Assembly: GCA_029721435.1 (NCBI GenBank)
Contig: CM056577.1
Span: 30,224,719 to 30,288,718 of the forward strand
Origin: Gymnothorax reevesii
Lineage: Eukaryota; Chordata; Actinopteri; Anguilliformes; Muraenidae
DNA: 64,000 nucleotides
Reading direction: 5' to 3'
The translations under genes and the position numbers were made by a program. Below the pieces are notes generated by a model, which was not told the DNA's origin, made no database searches, and saw nothing but the letters and a program-made list of their open reading frames with translations. This document shows positions 1 to 11,867 of the stretch, piece by piece (within the stretch, counting starts at the first letter, position 1; the number at the start of each line of letters is the position of its first letter).

Positions 1-262
1 CTGCAGAAATGACAGAAATACTTCAATTACATTTAATTTCTAGGAATTGTTAGGGGTGCCAATAATTGTGTAACATGTGATTTTATGAAAAATAATTATT
101 CCTTAGTCTGGGATTTTTTTCTCCCATCAAATTCACTTGAGTTGAAGGTTACATTTTCTACAGTTTTCAGTGTGAGAGAATGCTTCTGCAATAAAAATTG
201 AATTTATTTTAAGGCTTTTAACACATCTTAACCAGGGGTGCCAATAATTATGAAGGGCGCTG
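1..262 (-). mobile_element. Tc1-like element terminal remnant
   Basis: The phrase GGGGTGCCAATAATT occurs at ~53-69 and ~235-249, and the block ends GAAGGGCGCTG next to a TA (263-264). Read on the opposite strand this is the start of a common teleost Tc1-like end (CAGYGCCCTTC...ATTATTGGCACCCC). No transposase is seen; the element is cut by the window start. Confidence 0.6.
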
Positions 263-264
263 TA

Positions 265-879
265 TTTCTCAGAAACAACTTGGGGACTGTGGTGAATAAA
301 ATGGAACTGAACGTACAGTCTAGTGTGGCTAAATTATTTAACTACGCTTTGCAAATTGTCAAGAGAACTCATTCGTAAAGGCAGTGTCCAAACTTTGGAT
401 GTGAGATCCCATTTAAATCAAACAAAATGTAAAAACATTTTAATTTCAAAATTCAGGCACGACCACAGAACAGAACGAGGGTCAGATGTACGGTTCTGTT
501 GAAATGAAATTGAAATATTTCTGTGCAGAGAAAAGTCTTATGATTATCATTCTAAATTTATGAGTATTCTCAACATAGAACATAGTACATTGCCTTCACC
601 TGGATATGCCAAAATCATTTTCTGGGAAGTCGATGACAATAGCTGTTGCATTGAGATTGGCGATATCTGATTCTGCATCTGCTTGGCCTTGTGAGAAGTG
701 TCCACGGCAACCAGAGCTTCTAATGATGTGGTGGGACTGAGGGATGATTTAAAATTCAAAGAAGAGAAGCCAATCTGAGCTGAATGGTTTTCTATGGCTG
801 AATATGGAACCACTCCCTCTGTGTGCTGGGTAGTGTTCGAGTTTTCATGGAAACGGGCGCAAATTTCAGGTGGGGTCGT
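265..879. other. unassigned 5' flank
   Basis: Mixed-composition DNA without a recognisable gene, repeat or coding-like frame. Confidence 0.5.
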
Positions 880-1090
880 TTATGTGAGCGGTTGGGTTGG
901 TGTGGGGTAGGATTAGATGGGTATTGGGTTTCTTTAATATGAGTCAGGATCAGAAGGGTGTGAGGGAGGGTTGATTTGGTGTGGGGTAGGATCATAAGGG
1001 TCAGGGGTTGTGTTGGGTTGGGTTAGATTGGGGTAGGATCAGATGGGTGAGGTGCTGGGTTAGATTGGTGTGGGGTATGATTAGATGGAT
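880..1090. repeat. degenerate GT/GG-rich short repeat
   Basis: Loose iterations of GGTGTGGGGTAGGATYAGATGG separated by variable spacers lead into the minisatellite. Copies are near 899, 980, 1027 and 1068. Confidence 0.55.
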
Positions 1091-1735
1091 GGGAGGTATA
1101 GTGTTGTTGATGGCAAAGTGCAGGAGGGTATACTGTGTACTCAGTCAGGGCAGTGGTATATGTGCAGGAGGGTAAGGTATACTCTGTTCACAATCGGGGC
1201 AGGGGTATATGTGCAGGAGGGTAAGGTATACTCTGTTCACAATCGGGGCAGGGGTGTATGTGCAGGAGGGTAAGGTATACTCTGTACATAGTTGGGGCAG
1301 TGGTATATGTGCAGAAGGGTAGGGCATACTCTGTTCACAATCACGGCAGTGGTATATGTGCAGGAGGGTAAGGTATACTCCGTACGCAGTCAGGGCAGTG
1401 GTATATGTGTGGGAGGGTAAGGTATACTCTGTACACAGTCAGGGCAGTGGTATATATGTGGGAGGATAAGGTATATTCTGTCCACAGTCAGGGCAGGGGT
1501 ATATGTGCTGGAGGGTAAGGTATACTCTGTACACAGTCAGGGCAGGGGTATATGTGCAGGAGGGTAAGGTATATTCTGTCCACAGTCAGGGCAGGGGTAT
1601 ATGTGCAGGAGGGTAAGGTATACTCTGTACACAGTCAGGGCAGGAGGGTAAGGTATACTCTGTACACAGTCGGGGCAGGGGTGTATGTGCAGGAGGGTAA
1701 GGTATACTCTGTCTGGTCAGGGATACGTGCGGGAG
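1091..1735. repeat. 49-bp minisatellite, about 12-13 units
   Basis: The marker GTGCAGGAGGGTAAGG (with variants) recurs at 1162, 1211, 1260, 1309, 1358, 1407, ~1458, 1505, 1554, 1603 and 1687, i.e. a regular 49-bp period. One unit near 1638 is shortened to ~35 bp. Units share GGTATACTCTGTACACAGTC. Long frames here are products of the repeat and are not genes. Confidence 0.93.
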
Positions 1736-2331
1736 GTTTGTGTAAAGTCTGGGCATTGTCGGGGTGGCAGTATACTATGTCTGGGAGTGCAGTGTATACT
1801 CTAATACGGTTTGGAGGTGGTATTCGTGCTTACGCCAGCTGCAGGCTCAGAGGCTCTCCTCTGTTTTCTGACTGTCTGCTCCTGACCGCTGCTGGCCCAA
1901 TCTACCCCCCCCCACCAACTGTGCTGAGTGGACTATTGCGCTCTGACGTGCCACTGACAGAATGTGGGTCAGACCTGAATGTAGGTCAGACCTGCTCGGG
2001 CCCACGTGAGGCACAGGAGCAGTCGGGTGGGGTTGCGGTTGGTTGTAGTCGTAGTAATGCTGCAAGGCGTGAAAGCACACTCTAGTATGCTAGTCACAGT
2101 CTCACACTGCTTCCGGCGCGACTCACTCCTCCACAGCAAGCTGTTCCATAATTTTATTGGTTTTTATTGTTTCGTACCGTTATGACTGAAAGCATTGGCC
2201 TAATGCGTGGTGTCTGTTATGAGCAAAGTAGATCTAAGCCCCTCTAATTCTGGCAAAGGAAACCTCATCCACCTCCCACTCCGACACTGTGTTGCTTGAT
2301 TTATCATATCAGTAATTTTGATATAGGAAAC
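1736..2331. other. unassigned, partly GC-rich
   Basis: 1820-2130 is GC-richer with a short C-run (1905-1914). No supported gene. Confidence 0.5.
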
Positions 2332-2333
2332 TA

Positions 2334-3715
2334 CAACCCCCATTCCAAAAAAGTTGGAACAAAGTATAAATTGTGAATAAAATCAAAAATCAAAACTCAA
2401 TGACTTTCAAATCACCCCAGCCAGTATTTTATTCACTGGACAGATAACATAGCCAATGTAGAAACTGATTGATTTAAAAATTTTATCCACAAAATGGCCT
2501 CATTTCAAATTTGATGGCTGCTATAGGTCTCGAAAAAGTTGGGATAGGGGCTTTTTTACCATGGTGTAGCATCCCCTCTTCTTTTTAACACAGGTGGAGG
2601 TGTCTGGGCATTGAGGAGAGAAGTTTCTTGAGTTTAGCCATTGGAATTTGATCCCACTCCTGTTTAATACAGGCTTCCACTTGCTGGAGAGTTTTGGGTC
2701 TTCTTTGAAGGACCTTTCATTTAATTATGCGCCAAATGTTCTCAATTGGTGAAAAATCAGGACTGCAGGCAGGCCAGTTCAGCGCATGGACTCTTCTACT
2801 ACTAAGCCATGCTGTTGTAATAGCTGCAGTATGTGGCTTTGCATTGTCCTGCTGAAATACCCAAGGCCTCCTCTGGAATAGATGTCATCTGGAGAGGAGC
2901 ATATGTTGCTCTAAAACCTTTACATACCTTTCAGCATTCATGGTGCTTTTTAAAACATGCGTCCCACACCATATGCACTAATACATCCCCATACCATCAG
3001 ATGCTGGCTTTTGAACTGAACGCTGATAACAGGAGGAGTGGTCTTTCTCCTCTGTACCCCGGAGGACACGACGCCCATGATTTCCATCAAGAATATCAAA
3101 TTTGGACTCTTTGCCTCTTTGCTGCAGTCCATTTTAAATGAGCCTTGGCCCACAGAACACGGTGGCGCTTCTGGAACATGCTCAACAATGGCTTCCTTTT
3201 TGCCTGATAGAGTTTTAGGTGGCATCTGTGGACGGTACAGCAGACTGTGTTTACAGACAATGGTTTCTTGAAGTATTCCTGGGCCCGTTTAGTAATGTCA
3301 ATGACAGAATCATGCCGGTGAGTGATGCAGTGGCGTCTGAGGGCCCGAGATTTTTCAAGTTTCTCAGAATCTTTTGATGATGTTATGCACTGTCGATGAT
3401 GAGACCTTCAAAGCCTTTGCAATTTGACGTTGAGCAACATTGTTTTTAAAGTATTTCACAAATTTTTTACGCAGGCCTTCACAGGTTGGAGAGCCTCTGG
3501 CCAACTTCACTTCTGAGAGTCTCAGCCTCTCTAAGACATCTCTTATGGCCAATCATGTCACACACCTGATGCCAGTTAATGTAATTATTTGCTAAATGTT
3601 CTTTCAGCTCATTCTCTTGTAAAATAATTGCTTTTTCAGCCCTTTTTTGCCTGTGTAGCCTGGAATCCATACATAAAGTGGAATCACGGTTCCTGGATGT
3701 TATGTTGCAGGAGCG
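2334..3715 (-). mobile_element. decayed Tc1-like transposon, coding strand minus
   Basis: The left end reads TA then CAACCCC(C)ATTCCAAAAAAG, a typical fish Tc1-like terminus. On the - strand, fragments of a transposase are spread over several frames: an N-terminal helix-turn-helix (AQRQIAKALKVSSSTVHNII, ~3364-3430), the linker (KRKPLLSMFQKR-like, ~3200), and a VWGCIS-like motif (~2985). Frameshifts break every domain. I could not find the matching right inverted repeat after ~3670, so that end seems lost. Confidence 0.85.
3364..3552 (-). pseudogene. Tc1-like transposase N-terminal fragment
   Basis: This frame holds the DNA-binding domain: KKFVKYFKNNVAQRQIAKAL then KVSSSTVHNIIKRF, equivalent to the helix-turn-helix of the better preserved copy at 14612. 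It stops at the next domain. It is a relic of an element formerly ~340 residues in coding capacity. Confidence 0.8.
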
Positions 3716-5897
3716 TAATGCTTAGGATTCATAATTAATCTATTCCTCCTTTTCCTGGTGAATGCAGCTGTCAGTCTGTTATTTTCCCTCCACACTGTGT
3801 TCATATATTCATGCCTCCTCAGACTCACCCTCTGCCACCCTCTCCTCCGCAGGCTCTCTCCTGATTGGCTGAGAGCTTGTTTTTTGGTTCCATGGATACA
3901 GCGGAGTGTTGAGAGATTCCGGGCAGCCAATGGGATCGCAGCACCATAGAGCCGTTGTATAATGGGCAAACCTCGCCCCCATCCCATTTTGGGCACGCAA
4001 GCTCTTGAAGCGGGTGCATTAGGGGGGGGCGGAGGGGTTATTTAATGACAAAAACAAGTGTGACTTCTTTTTACTGCCCACACGACCCGTACCTCCCCTG
4101 CCCGCTGAATCCCAAGGGGTCAGAGCAACGTTGGGGGGGCATTCCCCCCCCCCACTGAGAGCCCATATGAATCTTTGCCCCCCTTCGAAACCCCCACCCT
4201 CTTATTTGTAGCACAGTCAGCATTTTCTCTCCTCATTATTGCACTTAAGCTCCCTGCTGTTATAACACCAGCGTATTAATTCAGTCATTAGACCCTATGT
4301 TTGTCTGTGCATTACACCCTTTTAATTCAGACATTTCCCTTTTCAAGTGTCAAGTACACTGATTCTGCGCCGAATCTGCTCTCTCTGTGAAAAGTCAATG
4401 GTGTTTTATCGAAATTTTTGTTGCTGGTGAACGTTATCAAAGCCTTTAGTTAACTGAGGTCAAGCGTGTTTGTGTCCTGGAATTCTTTTCCTGCAATGAA
4501 TTATTAATATCAATTTTGAATATATTTACTCATACAGTCGTACACTGACAGTCCTGGACACTGGGGTTAACCGAGTTTCTCTCTTACGCCGGTGTATCGG
4601 GGTCAGAATTTCCCAGAATTCTGGCGGAGCTGGGATCTCAGCGCAGTGCTCTATGGTTCAGCCATTTTGTGAGGGCGCACCCAGCGCGACCCCTGCCTGT
4701 CTGTTATTACAGATTACAGGACCTCAGACAGCTCTTTTAGACGGCGGAAAATCCCTATTCTCTCAGTGACCTCATTTTGCTGATTAGAATGTGTGATCTT
4801 TGGAGTGGGGGGGGGGGGGGGGTTGGGAGTGAGGAAGGATGGGGGTGGAATCATATTGCTGCAATCCGGGTGGGATTAAGTCAGAGATCTTGCTGGAAAA
4901 TAGCAGTGGTGGTGGGGTAATGTGGGCTTTAGAGGGGAATCAACTGTGTTAACAACACCCATGATCAAACTGAGGAGGATTGTGGGTTAGGGAGCTACTG
5001 GGGTTGAGTGAGGTTAGTTGGGGACCCTGCCACAGCCTGAAAGGGTTAAACTGTTGCGAGGTGAGGAGTTACAGTGTCGTACCCCTGTCTTACCTGAACG
5101 TTGTCAGATACCTCCCACAAACTAGCTTACCCCCTTCAAAATTTGTTCCACAAAAATGCTGCCTGTACAAAAAAGAAGGACATTTGTAGTGATTGAAAGG
5201 GAAACAGAAATTGGGAATGATTCTTTGGCAGACACAAAAATGGATCAGGATCAAAGGCCCAAACGCTTCACAGGAGGATGTTCCCTTCCCCTTTGCAGTT
5301 ACCTGAGGCATTCCGAAGTTTTGTTCTCGTAACTGGAATGTGAAATTTCACTTTGATAGCTGCTGCGGAACGGCATTCCTTTTCCTTATTTGTCCTGAGT
5401 GTAAAAAATAAGTGAACAAGAAAATGACATGCTGGAACAAACCCAGACACAGTAAGTAGCTCCAGATCAACAGAGTGAGATGAATGACTTGTTGATCAGT
5501 TGTTGGAACTTGCCTGTGGTGCTTGAGTGGGAGTTTGTCCATTGGAGACAGGCGCTGATGTTGGGAAATTTGGCCTGGGACACTGCGGAATTCAGTTTCG
5601 GTTCCCAGGTGAGGACCTGCTCTTGAAGCTGAAGTGACGTCAGTTTTTATCCGCCCTGAGGTTGGATATGCAAATTTTCCTGGACGAGATAGTTGCCAGA
5701 CCCACAATGGGACATAATGTTCAATTTAGAGCACGATTAAATGTGCTTTCTATACCTCTGAAATGTTCTTCCATCAACAGTTAGATATTAGTTCTCTCTT
5801 AAACTGTTTTAATCTCACTCTCCCACAGTTGGACTGCTCCCATAAGTTTGGCATATGGTGTCATGTCCTGCTGAAGCTTAACTCTGAACAGGAGTTA
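3716..5897. other. unassigned, with a GC-rich stretch and a G-run
   Basis: 3830-4140 is GC-rich with CCAAT-like (3927) and TATAAT-like (3956) words and could be promoter-like, but there is no transcript evidence and no exon to pair it with. 4807-4822 is a run of 16 G. The rest shows nothing recognisable. Confidence 0.4.
4807..4822. repeat. G homopolymer (16)
   Basis: Uninterrupted run of G. Confidence 0.9.
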
Positions 5898-5898
5898 T

Positions 5899-6130
5899 TA
5901 TCCCCTGCCACACAGTACATGGGGATATAGGAATGAGTGTTGTCCTTCCGTATGTCTGTCTATCGGTCCGTCAGTCTGCGTGTCTGACTGTCGTGCTTCT
6001 TTTCTGGGCCAGAACTGCTGAATCGTTCAATAATTCTGGACTAGATTTAAGATATGGGAACGTACATCTTATTGTGTAGATGCGCCTTTACATACCTCTG
6101 TCTGTCTGTCTGTCTGTCCCTCCACTGCCT
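5899..6130. repeat. hairpin-headed dispersed repeat
   Basis: TATCCCC (5899-5905) pairs with GGGGATA (5921-5927), followed by GTCTGTCTATCGGTCCGTCAG. This is the same layout as heads at 37671, 46569, 49244, 54178 and 62973. The far end is undefined. Confidence 0.5.
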
Positions 6131-7689
6131 TTTTGTTTTCAGGCCAGATATACTGTATGTCCCGTGCTGGGGAATCTGAGTAACTCATGCTTCTTTCTAT
6201 TATCCTTAATTGTCTATTTAATCTGAAATATTTTGAAACTTCTGGTTGATACGCTTTAAAAAAAAAAACCTTTAATTAAGCATTGACTTAATCTGCACTG
6301 ATGTTCTTCTGAAGGACTCCCTCTAGTGAGCACACCTGGGTGTAAACACCTTTTCAGAAACTCTGCTTTCTTTCTGAAACCATCCAAATCTAAGTTTTCT
6401 GCTGGCTGATAGATTTGACTGAATGTATTGTCAGATTTAATGTGTTAAACTGATTCTAACTGCCAAAAGTAGCCTTCAAATAATACCACCAGGTTATGTC
6501 AATTCTTTTTGTTTTGCTGACTAATTAAGCTGGTCTGTGATTGTCTCAGAGAAAGTGTTTTTGTGAATGGGAGTACAGATTTGTAAGTCAAATAATTGAC
6601 TGAAAATGCAGAAAATGTGTATAGAGCTAGATTCTATCTTTCTGTCTTCCCCTCAACAAGACTATGTGCAATCGAGTATAAGGCTGGGCCGCCAACTGCT
6701 GTCTGAGAATGTGCGCCCAAGAAAAGGGTGCGCATTGACGATATTAAATTTTAATCTGAAATTATAAACCTCCGTTCTGCCTCCTAAAAGGGCGCCCCTT
6801 TTAAAACCGTTCTGGCAAGTAAAAAGCCGATAAAAGAGGAGGTTTGATATGTAATTTTTTCCATTTCTCTGAATCCCATCTCTCATTTCAGAATTTTTTA
6901 CATTGAAACAGAACCACATTCCTGTCTCACCCTATGAAACATCGGCGCAGAAGGACGTGACTTCGTAAGACTAGCCATCATAATCTTTGGACAAAATCCT
7001 AAATTTGAATAAAGTGATAAATGATCTTTAATGAATGTAACTTTTCACTTCCGCCAACAGAAATACATCCAGGCAGCAAGTTAATCCCATAAAAGGCAGA
7101 AAATAATGATAGCTTGATAAGTCCAAGGGGGACGATTATCATCAACATTCTTAAAATGCTCCGGAACTGGCAATTTTTTTTTTTTTTCATCTTTTCACTG
7201 CGGGTACGTGAAGCATTCTCTCAAACATAAGCTGACTCAGTACTTGTCGCGATGACTGTGCCCTTTGGGTGGTATTCCTTCATGGCCCAGGAATTCAAAC
7301 ACTGTCCTAGCAGTATGTTGATTCCAAGCTGCAAACTTCGACAGCATAGCGCAGATTAGAGTTACTTAAATCATAGCGAGCACATGTATTGAATCAGAGT
7401 GCAGGCCTGACAATTTATGCCGACCAAGTTTTTCTTCTGCCTTTTCCAAGTAGCTCAATCCCCCCTTAACAGACAAACTGTCACCGTAGTTGTGCAGATA
7501 AATCAAAGAATAGGCTTACCGTCGGTTTCCTTAACACAATTCAACTTGTGCCATTTTATTATAAACCTCATTGAAAGGATCTGTCAAATCACTCCATGCC
7601 GAATTTTCTTCTCAGAAATTCAATGCTTGGTGGGAAGGATCCCAAGTATGGAGGGTATTATTGGACATAATACAAATGAAAATTAAACT
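6131..7689. other. unassigned
   Basis: A/T-rich intergenic DNA. No coding-like frame or repeat I can name. Confidence 0.5.
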
Positions 7690-8110
7690 TTAAATAATCA
7701 GGCCAAAATTAAATGTTAAAAATAAAAAGCAAATCGAAAAACCAAATGAAATATGTAAAATGATAATGTATGGATAAAACGACAATGAAACGTTAAATTT
7801 AATATGCTATTATGCAAATAGAAATGGTCAGACGGAAAACGTAAATTGTAAAGATGAAATTGAAAATGAAAAATTAAATAGCAATTGGGAAACATCAAAT
7901 GAAAAACTCAAAATGGGAAATTGAAAGGCTTAAATGGAAATGCTTAATTTTACCTTTTCCATTTAAGCGTATAATTTTTCTTTTAATTTTTATTTTTGTT
8001 TGCAATTTTCCATTACCATTTTACATTTTGCATTTTGCATTTGACATTTTCCATTTTGATTTTCCATTTGGATTTCTCATTTGGCGTTTCCATTTTCCAT
8101 TTGGCTTTTC
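7690..8110. repeat. A/T-rich motif field with strand switch
   Basis: Up to ~7940 the + strand is filled with purine-rich words such as AAATGAAA and AAATGGAAA. From ~7955 it is filled with their complements (TTTTCCATTT, TTTGCATTT). CTTAAATGGAAA (7928) and TTTCCATTTAAG (7957) are exact inverted partners around the switch, so the whole is a degenerate giant foldback. Confidence 0.75.
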
Positions 8111-8140
8111 AACCTGTATGCAAATAAGGAGTTGTGGCGG

Positions 8141-8731
8141 TCTGAACCGGCCGAGGGCAGTGGCATCTTGTGGACAGCAGGGGGCTCCTGACTGCTGAGC
8201 CAAACTACAGTCTATGATATAAACTGGCAAAGCAGTATATGGCCGTTTCTCAATACCAAGAATGCTAAGAACGGACTTGCACTCTTGGGAAGAACATTCT
8301 TGCTTGTCATTCTAGGAAGAGTGCACCTCCAAGGCTACGAGCACTCAGAACACTATCGACGGTTTCAGACGATGTGTTCTCGTTGGAATTATGCAGTACA
8401 CCAGCCAGTGAGCTGCGACTTCCTCCGCCATCACCCTTATTTTTTTCCCCAGTGGTGTTATCCATGGGGTAAGAGGGTCAGTGAACGTGAGCCAGTTAAG
8501 GTGCTTAGCTACGTTCCGCCAGCTGTTGCAGATTTTCTCTACTCCGAAAACATTGGAGCATATTCGACATAAAACATTGTAAAGCAGCCAATAATCCAAA
8601 TGTACTCAGATAATAGTTCCACACCTTCAAACTACCAGAAGAGTATTTAGCCAAGAAATAGTGAATGAATATTGCAACAGAAAAAGACTCAAGCCGCTTC
8701 CACGCTAGACGCGAAACAAATTTTTCCCGCG
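8141..8731. other. unassigned
   Basis: No supported gene; short frames here overlap on both strands and lack any recognisable motif. Confidence 0.45.
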
Positions 8732-8821
8732 ACAGATTTTCATTCGAAGTCAATGCAAGGACGCGAATACACGCGAAATGTGTATATTCGCGTCTTTGCA
8801 TTGACTTTGAATGTTATCTGT
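8732..8821. repeat. 90-bp foldback (hairpin) element
   Basis: The left arm begins ACAGATTTTCATTCGAAGTC and the right arm is its imperfect complement ending GAATGTTATCTGT. About 40 bp per arm pair across a loop of about 7 nt (GCGAAAT region, ~8774). CGCGAAT words suggest a larger, decayed MITE with GCG-rich ends (8702-8732). Confidence 0.75.
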
Positions 8822-8856
8822 TGTGCGAAAAATGCCAGTGGATGTTGAGCGAGCAT

Positions 8857-8886
8857 GTTTTGAAATGTTTCAAAACATTTCAAAAC
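8857..8886. repeat. perfect 11-bp inverted repeat
   Basis: GTTTTGAAATG (8857-8867) pairs with CATTTCAAAAC (8876-8886) across 8 nt, and related TTTTGAAACGTTTCGAAGC follows. It may be part of the same MITE as the 8732 hairpin. Confidence 0.6.
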
Positions 8887-9069
8887 AATGGTTTAAATGT
8901 TTTGAAACGTTTCGAAGCTTCAAATTTGCCATCACTGATTTTTACTGTTTAAAGTTACTGTTACATTGAGAATTTTCTAACGCTGCAGCCGCCACCGGTG
9001 CTGCATTTGGGACTCTTGGGAGGGATGCCCTTGTACACTTAAACATTAAATGCAAATGACGTCAACACC

Positions 9070-9270
9070 TGGCCTGTCAGCCAGCCAGCCAATCGTCGGC
9101 CAACCAATCGTTGAAGTACTTCCCCGTCAGCCGATCAATCGCTGAACAGCCAGCCAGCCAGTCAATAGTCGACCAACCAATCGTTTTAGTTCTTCCCCGC
9201 TGGCCAACCAATCGCAAAACTTCTTCCCCGCCGGCTGACCAATTGCAGAACTTCTTCCCCGCCGGCCAGT
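9070..9270. repeat. degenerate 31-bp tandem repeat
   Basis: TCTTCCCCGC is spaced at 9191, 9222 and 9253, with a diverged copy near 9119. Units also share GCCAACCAATCG. An ACTC run (9293-9308) follows. Confidence 0.7.
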
Positions 9271-9310
9271 CAGTAGTTGAACTTGATCGATCACTCACTC
9301 ACTCACTCAG

Positions 9311-10740
9311 TGACATTCGCGTTTATAGGGGCCTGGTCACTATTCGCGGCCCAGCCCAAACATGCCAACCTGCCCCTTCCAGGTGGGGGTTAGATTTTGA
9401 AAAAGTCTCTGTGCTCGCCTTTCCTGACATGACCCCTCCCCTCATTTGGATCAGTTTAGCGCCCAGACACACTCCACCCTGACACCTATCTGGCCTGTCG
9501 TCCCGCATAAACCGCTGAAAGAGCGAGCTAAAAGCAGCCGCTGCCGCGCAGTGCTTTATCCATATTCTGTGAACTACGTGTGAATTGCAGTCGATTTTAC
9601 GCAGTGTTGCTCTTTAAATATTTATGGCCCGCATTGTAAAACACTCCCACAATGTTGCTGAAATGTTCAGTCAGCGTTATAATATTCTCTTGCCAAGGGA
9701 GCTTGTCATCTTCCATTCCCAGCTCAGAGAAGGCAAAGAGGAGGCCACGCCGAGCACATCACTGTATGCACACATCCCGCTCGCGCTAAGCTACTCTCGA
9801 CGCCCGCTCTCAGACCTAACATCTCTTCTGTACCAATTTGTGGCTCAGAACCGATTACAAAAATATTGGCGGGGGGATCGACGTCCTCACGTGCCCTTTT
9901 CCCCGGTCCGGCGCCTCGATTAATTCAACGTCTTTGTTTAACCAGAGTTCCATCGATGCGCTGTCTTATTCATGGGAAGTGCCAGTTTTACACAAAGTGC
10001 GCGGTGCTGATATCTTTTCTTACACTTGGAGTTTTTAATTTCAAGAAAATGAAGTAATTTGATGCTTTGAAATACCGAAGATTGTGACCACTCTAGTCCA
10101 CACTGCTTTTCAGTGAGCCTTACATTTGGCGAAGGAGTGTAAGGACTACTTCTAGTCACCCTCCCTAAAAAAAATCATATATGTTAGTCAGACATTGTAT
10201 ATTGTAGGAATGCTCTTTCTTTGATAAAAAATTTTCTTGCTTCATAAACATGCATAGATGTGTGTCTATCATCATGCCTGTGGGGTACTGTATGAATTTG
10301 ACAGCAATGTTATGCACTGCCTCATGTTTAGAATATGAAGTTCTCTTACAAAAGAAATGGGAGTAAACGGGAGTGGAGGAAATGGAGTGGGTTAGTGTGT
10401 TTTTGATCAGGTCTGCATTGTTTTCTCCCCTTAAATAAGCACAGTAAACTGCATGGTGGCCTAATGAGAGTTGATGCTCTGAAAACCACTTTCCCCCTCG
10501 GCAAATGGTGATGAGGTCACTCTGAGGTCGAGAATGGAACTCTGGCTGTGAATAACCTGGGTAACGAGGCTCTGGGCTGTGATGTTTTCAGTGGGTGAAA
10601 CCAGGCAAATATAAAGTGCAGTGCATAAGTATGTGGACACAGGTTTTAATTTCTGTCTCTTTACTCCAGTGCATTGATTTGGAAACACAATGAATGTAGA
10701 GTTATAGTAGAGAAGGACTTTAATTTGTGAGTTTGTACAT
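9311..10740. other. unassigned, GC-moderate
   Basis: 9440-9960 is relatively CpG-rich for the region (CCGCATAAACCGC, GCCGCTGCCGCGC, GGATCGACGTCC). It might include the missing promoter/5' UTR exon of CYRIB, but nothing in the sequence proves it. Confidence 0.35.
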
Positions 10741-11142
10741 TAGGGATGCAGCACTCTGACCTCCTCACCCCCAATACTGATACCTGGGCATTGGGTATCG
10801 GCCAATACGGAGTTCTGATGTGATACCAATATTTAATGAATAAGCTGTAAATGTCACTGCGCGGAAGAGACTAGTATCATTCCTTCATGAGTAAGGCAAC
10901 ATTCGCCTTGACTGAAACATTGCAATCCTAACTTTGTAAGACAAAACGTGTCAAATAATTAAATGTCCTGAATGGTGATTTATTAAATTAATGGTATCCG
11001 ATACCAGATCGGTCCATTGTCATTGATGCCTGATCCAGCTATATGAGTCAGTATCCAATTAGTATCGGACCGGTATCAGATCGGTATTAGACATATCAAA
11101 TCAGTATCGGACCAATATCAGATCAGTATAGATGCATCTCTA
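10741..11142. mobile_element. hAT-type MITE
   Basis: Ends are TAGGGATGCA and TGCATCTCTA (inverted, one mismatch). Flanks are TTGTACAT (10733-10740) and ATGTACAT (11143-11150), an 8-bp target duplication with one mismatch, the hAT signature. The interior is filled with ATCGGTATC-type words and has no transposase. Confidence 0.85.
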
Positions 11143-11536
11143 ATGTACATCCATATAATGTGGGCTGTGGAGGAATCACAGCTCTTTTTGATGTCGTGTC
11201 ACTGTCCACTTGCCTGCTGACAGCTGCATGAGGTGTTTTCACTTTGCTAATTAAATGTTCTCTCTGCGTTATAACATTACCACAACATTTGTGAAAGGTT
11301 GTGAGAATCACAGTGTTGTGTGGATCAGCTGTCGGTAGAAGGCTGCTCTGGTCCAGATGATCACAGCTGGGATGGTTCTCCCTGTCTGTTTTGATTTGAT
11401 TTGAAAATCTTTAATGTCCCTGATGGGCACTTTGGTTTGAAACAGGAGTAACGACATGCATCTCTCACATATCAACAACACAATAAATAAATCTTGCATA
11501 ACAATATACAACTAGAAGAGCACTCAGAGGGCGCAG

Positions 11537-11806
11537 AACCTCCGCCGCCAGGGGGCAGCAAAGCCAAAAGCACGGCAATTGGAACTCTGGCCCATTGGAA
11601 AGACTTGAAATCTTGAACTTTGGAGTATATCTCAGCAGTACTTTGGCCTAGATATGCCAAAATTATCACATCTTCCTTGACTTAATACCCACCTACCCTG
11701 AAAATTTCATAAAAATCCGGCCATTAGTTTTTGAGTTATCTTGTACACAAACAAACAAACCAACAAACAAACGGCACCAAAAACATAAACCTCCTCAGCG
11801 GAGGTT
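11537..11806. mobile_element. short dispersed element inside LINE 3' region
   Basis: The segment begins AACCTCCGC and ends GCGGAGGTT (exact 9-bp inverted pair). It contains ATTTCATAAAAATCCGGCC, TTTTTGAGTTATCTTG and an AAAC run. This tail is widespread in teleost genomes by my recollection. It interrupts the LINE 3' UTR, which resumes on either side. Confidence 0.65.
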
Positions 11807-11867
11807 AATAAATACAGTAAATACAGTCATCACAGTTTAACGGGTGCAATATTCCCAACAAGCTCAC

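Noticed and set aside
1552..2085. 177-codon + frame
   Set aside because: Its first third is the 49-bp minisatellite and the rest lacks any recognised motif.
3830..4140. Possible CYRIB promoter/CpG island
   Set aside because: Only composition and CCAAT/TATA-like words support it; no donor-bearing first exon could be placed.
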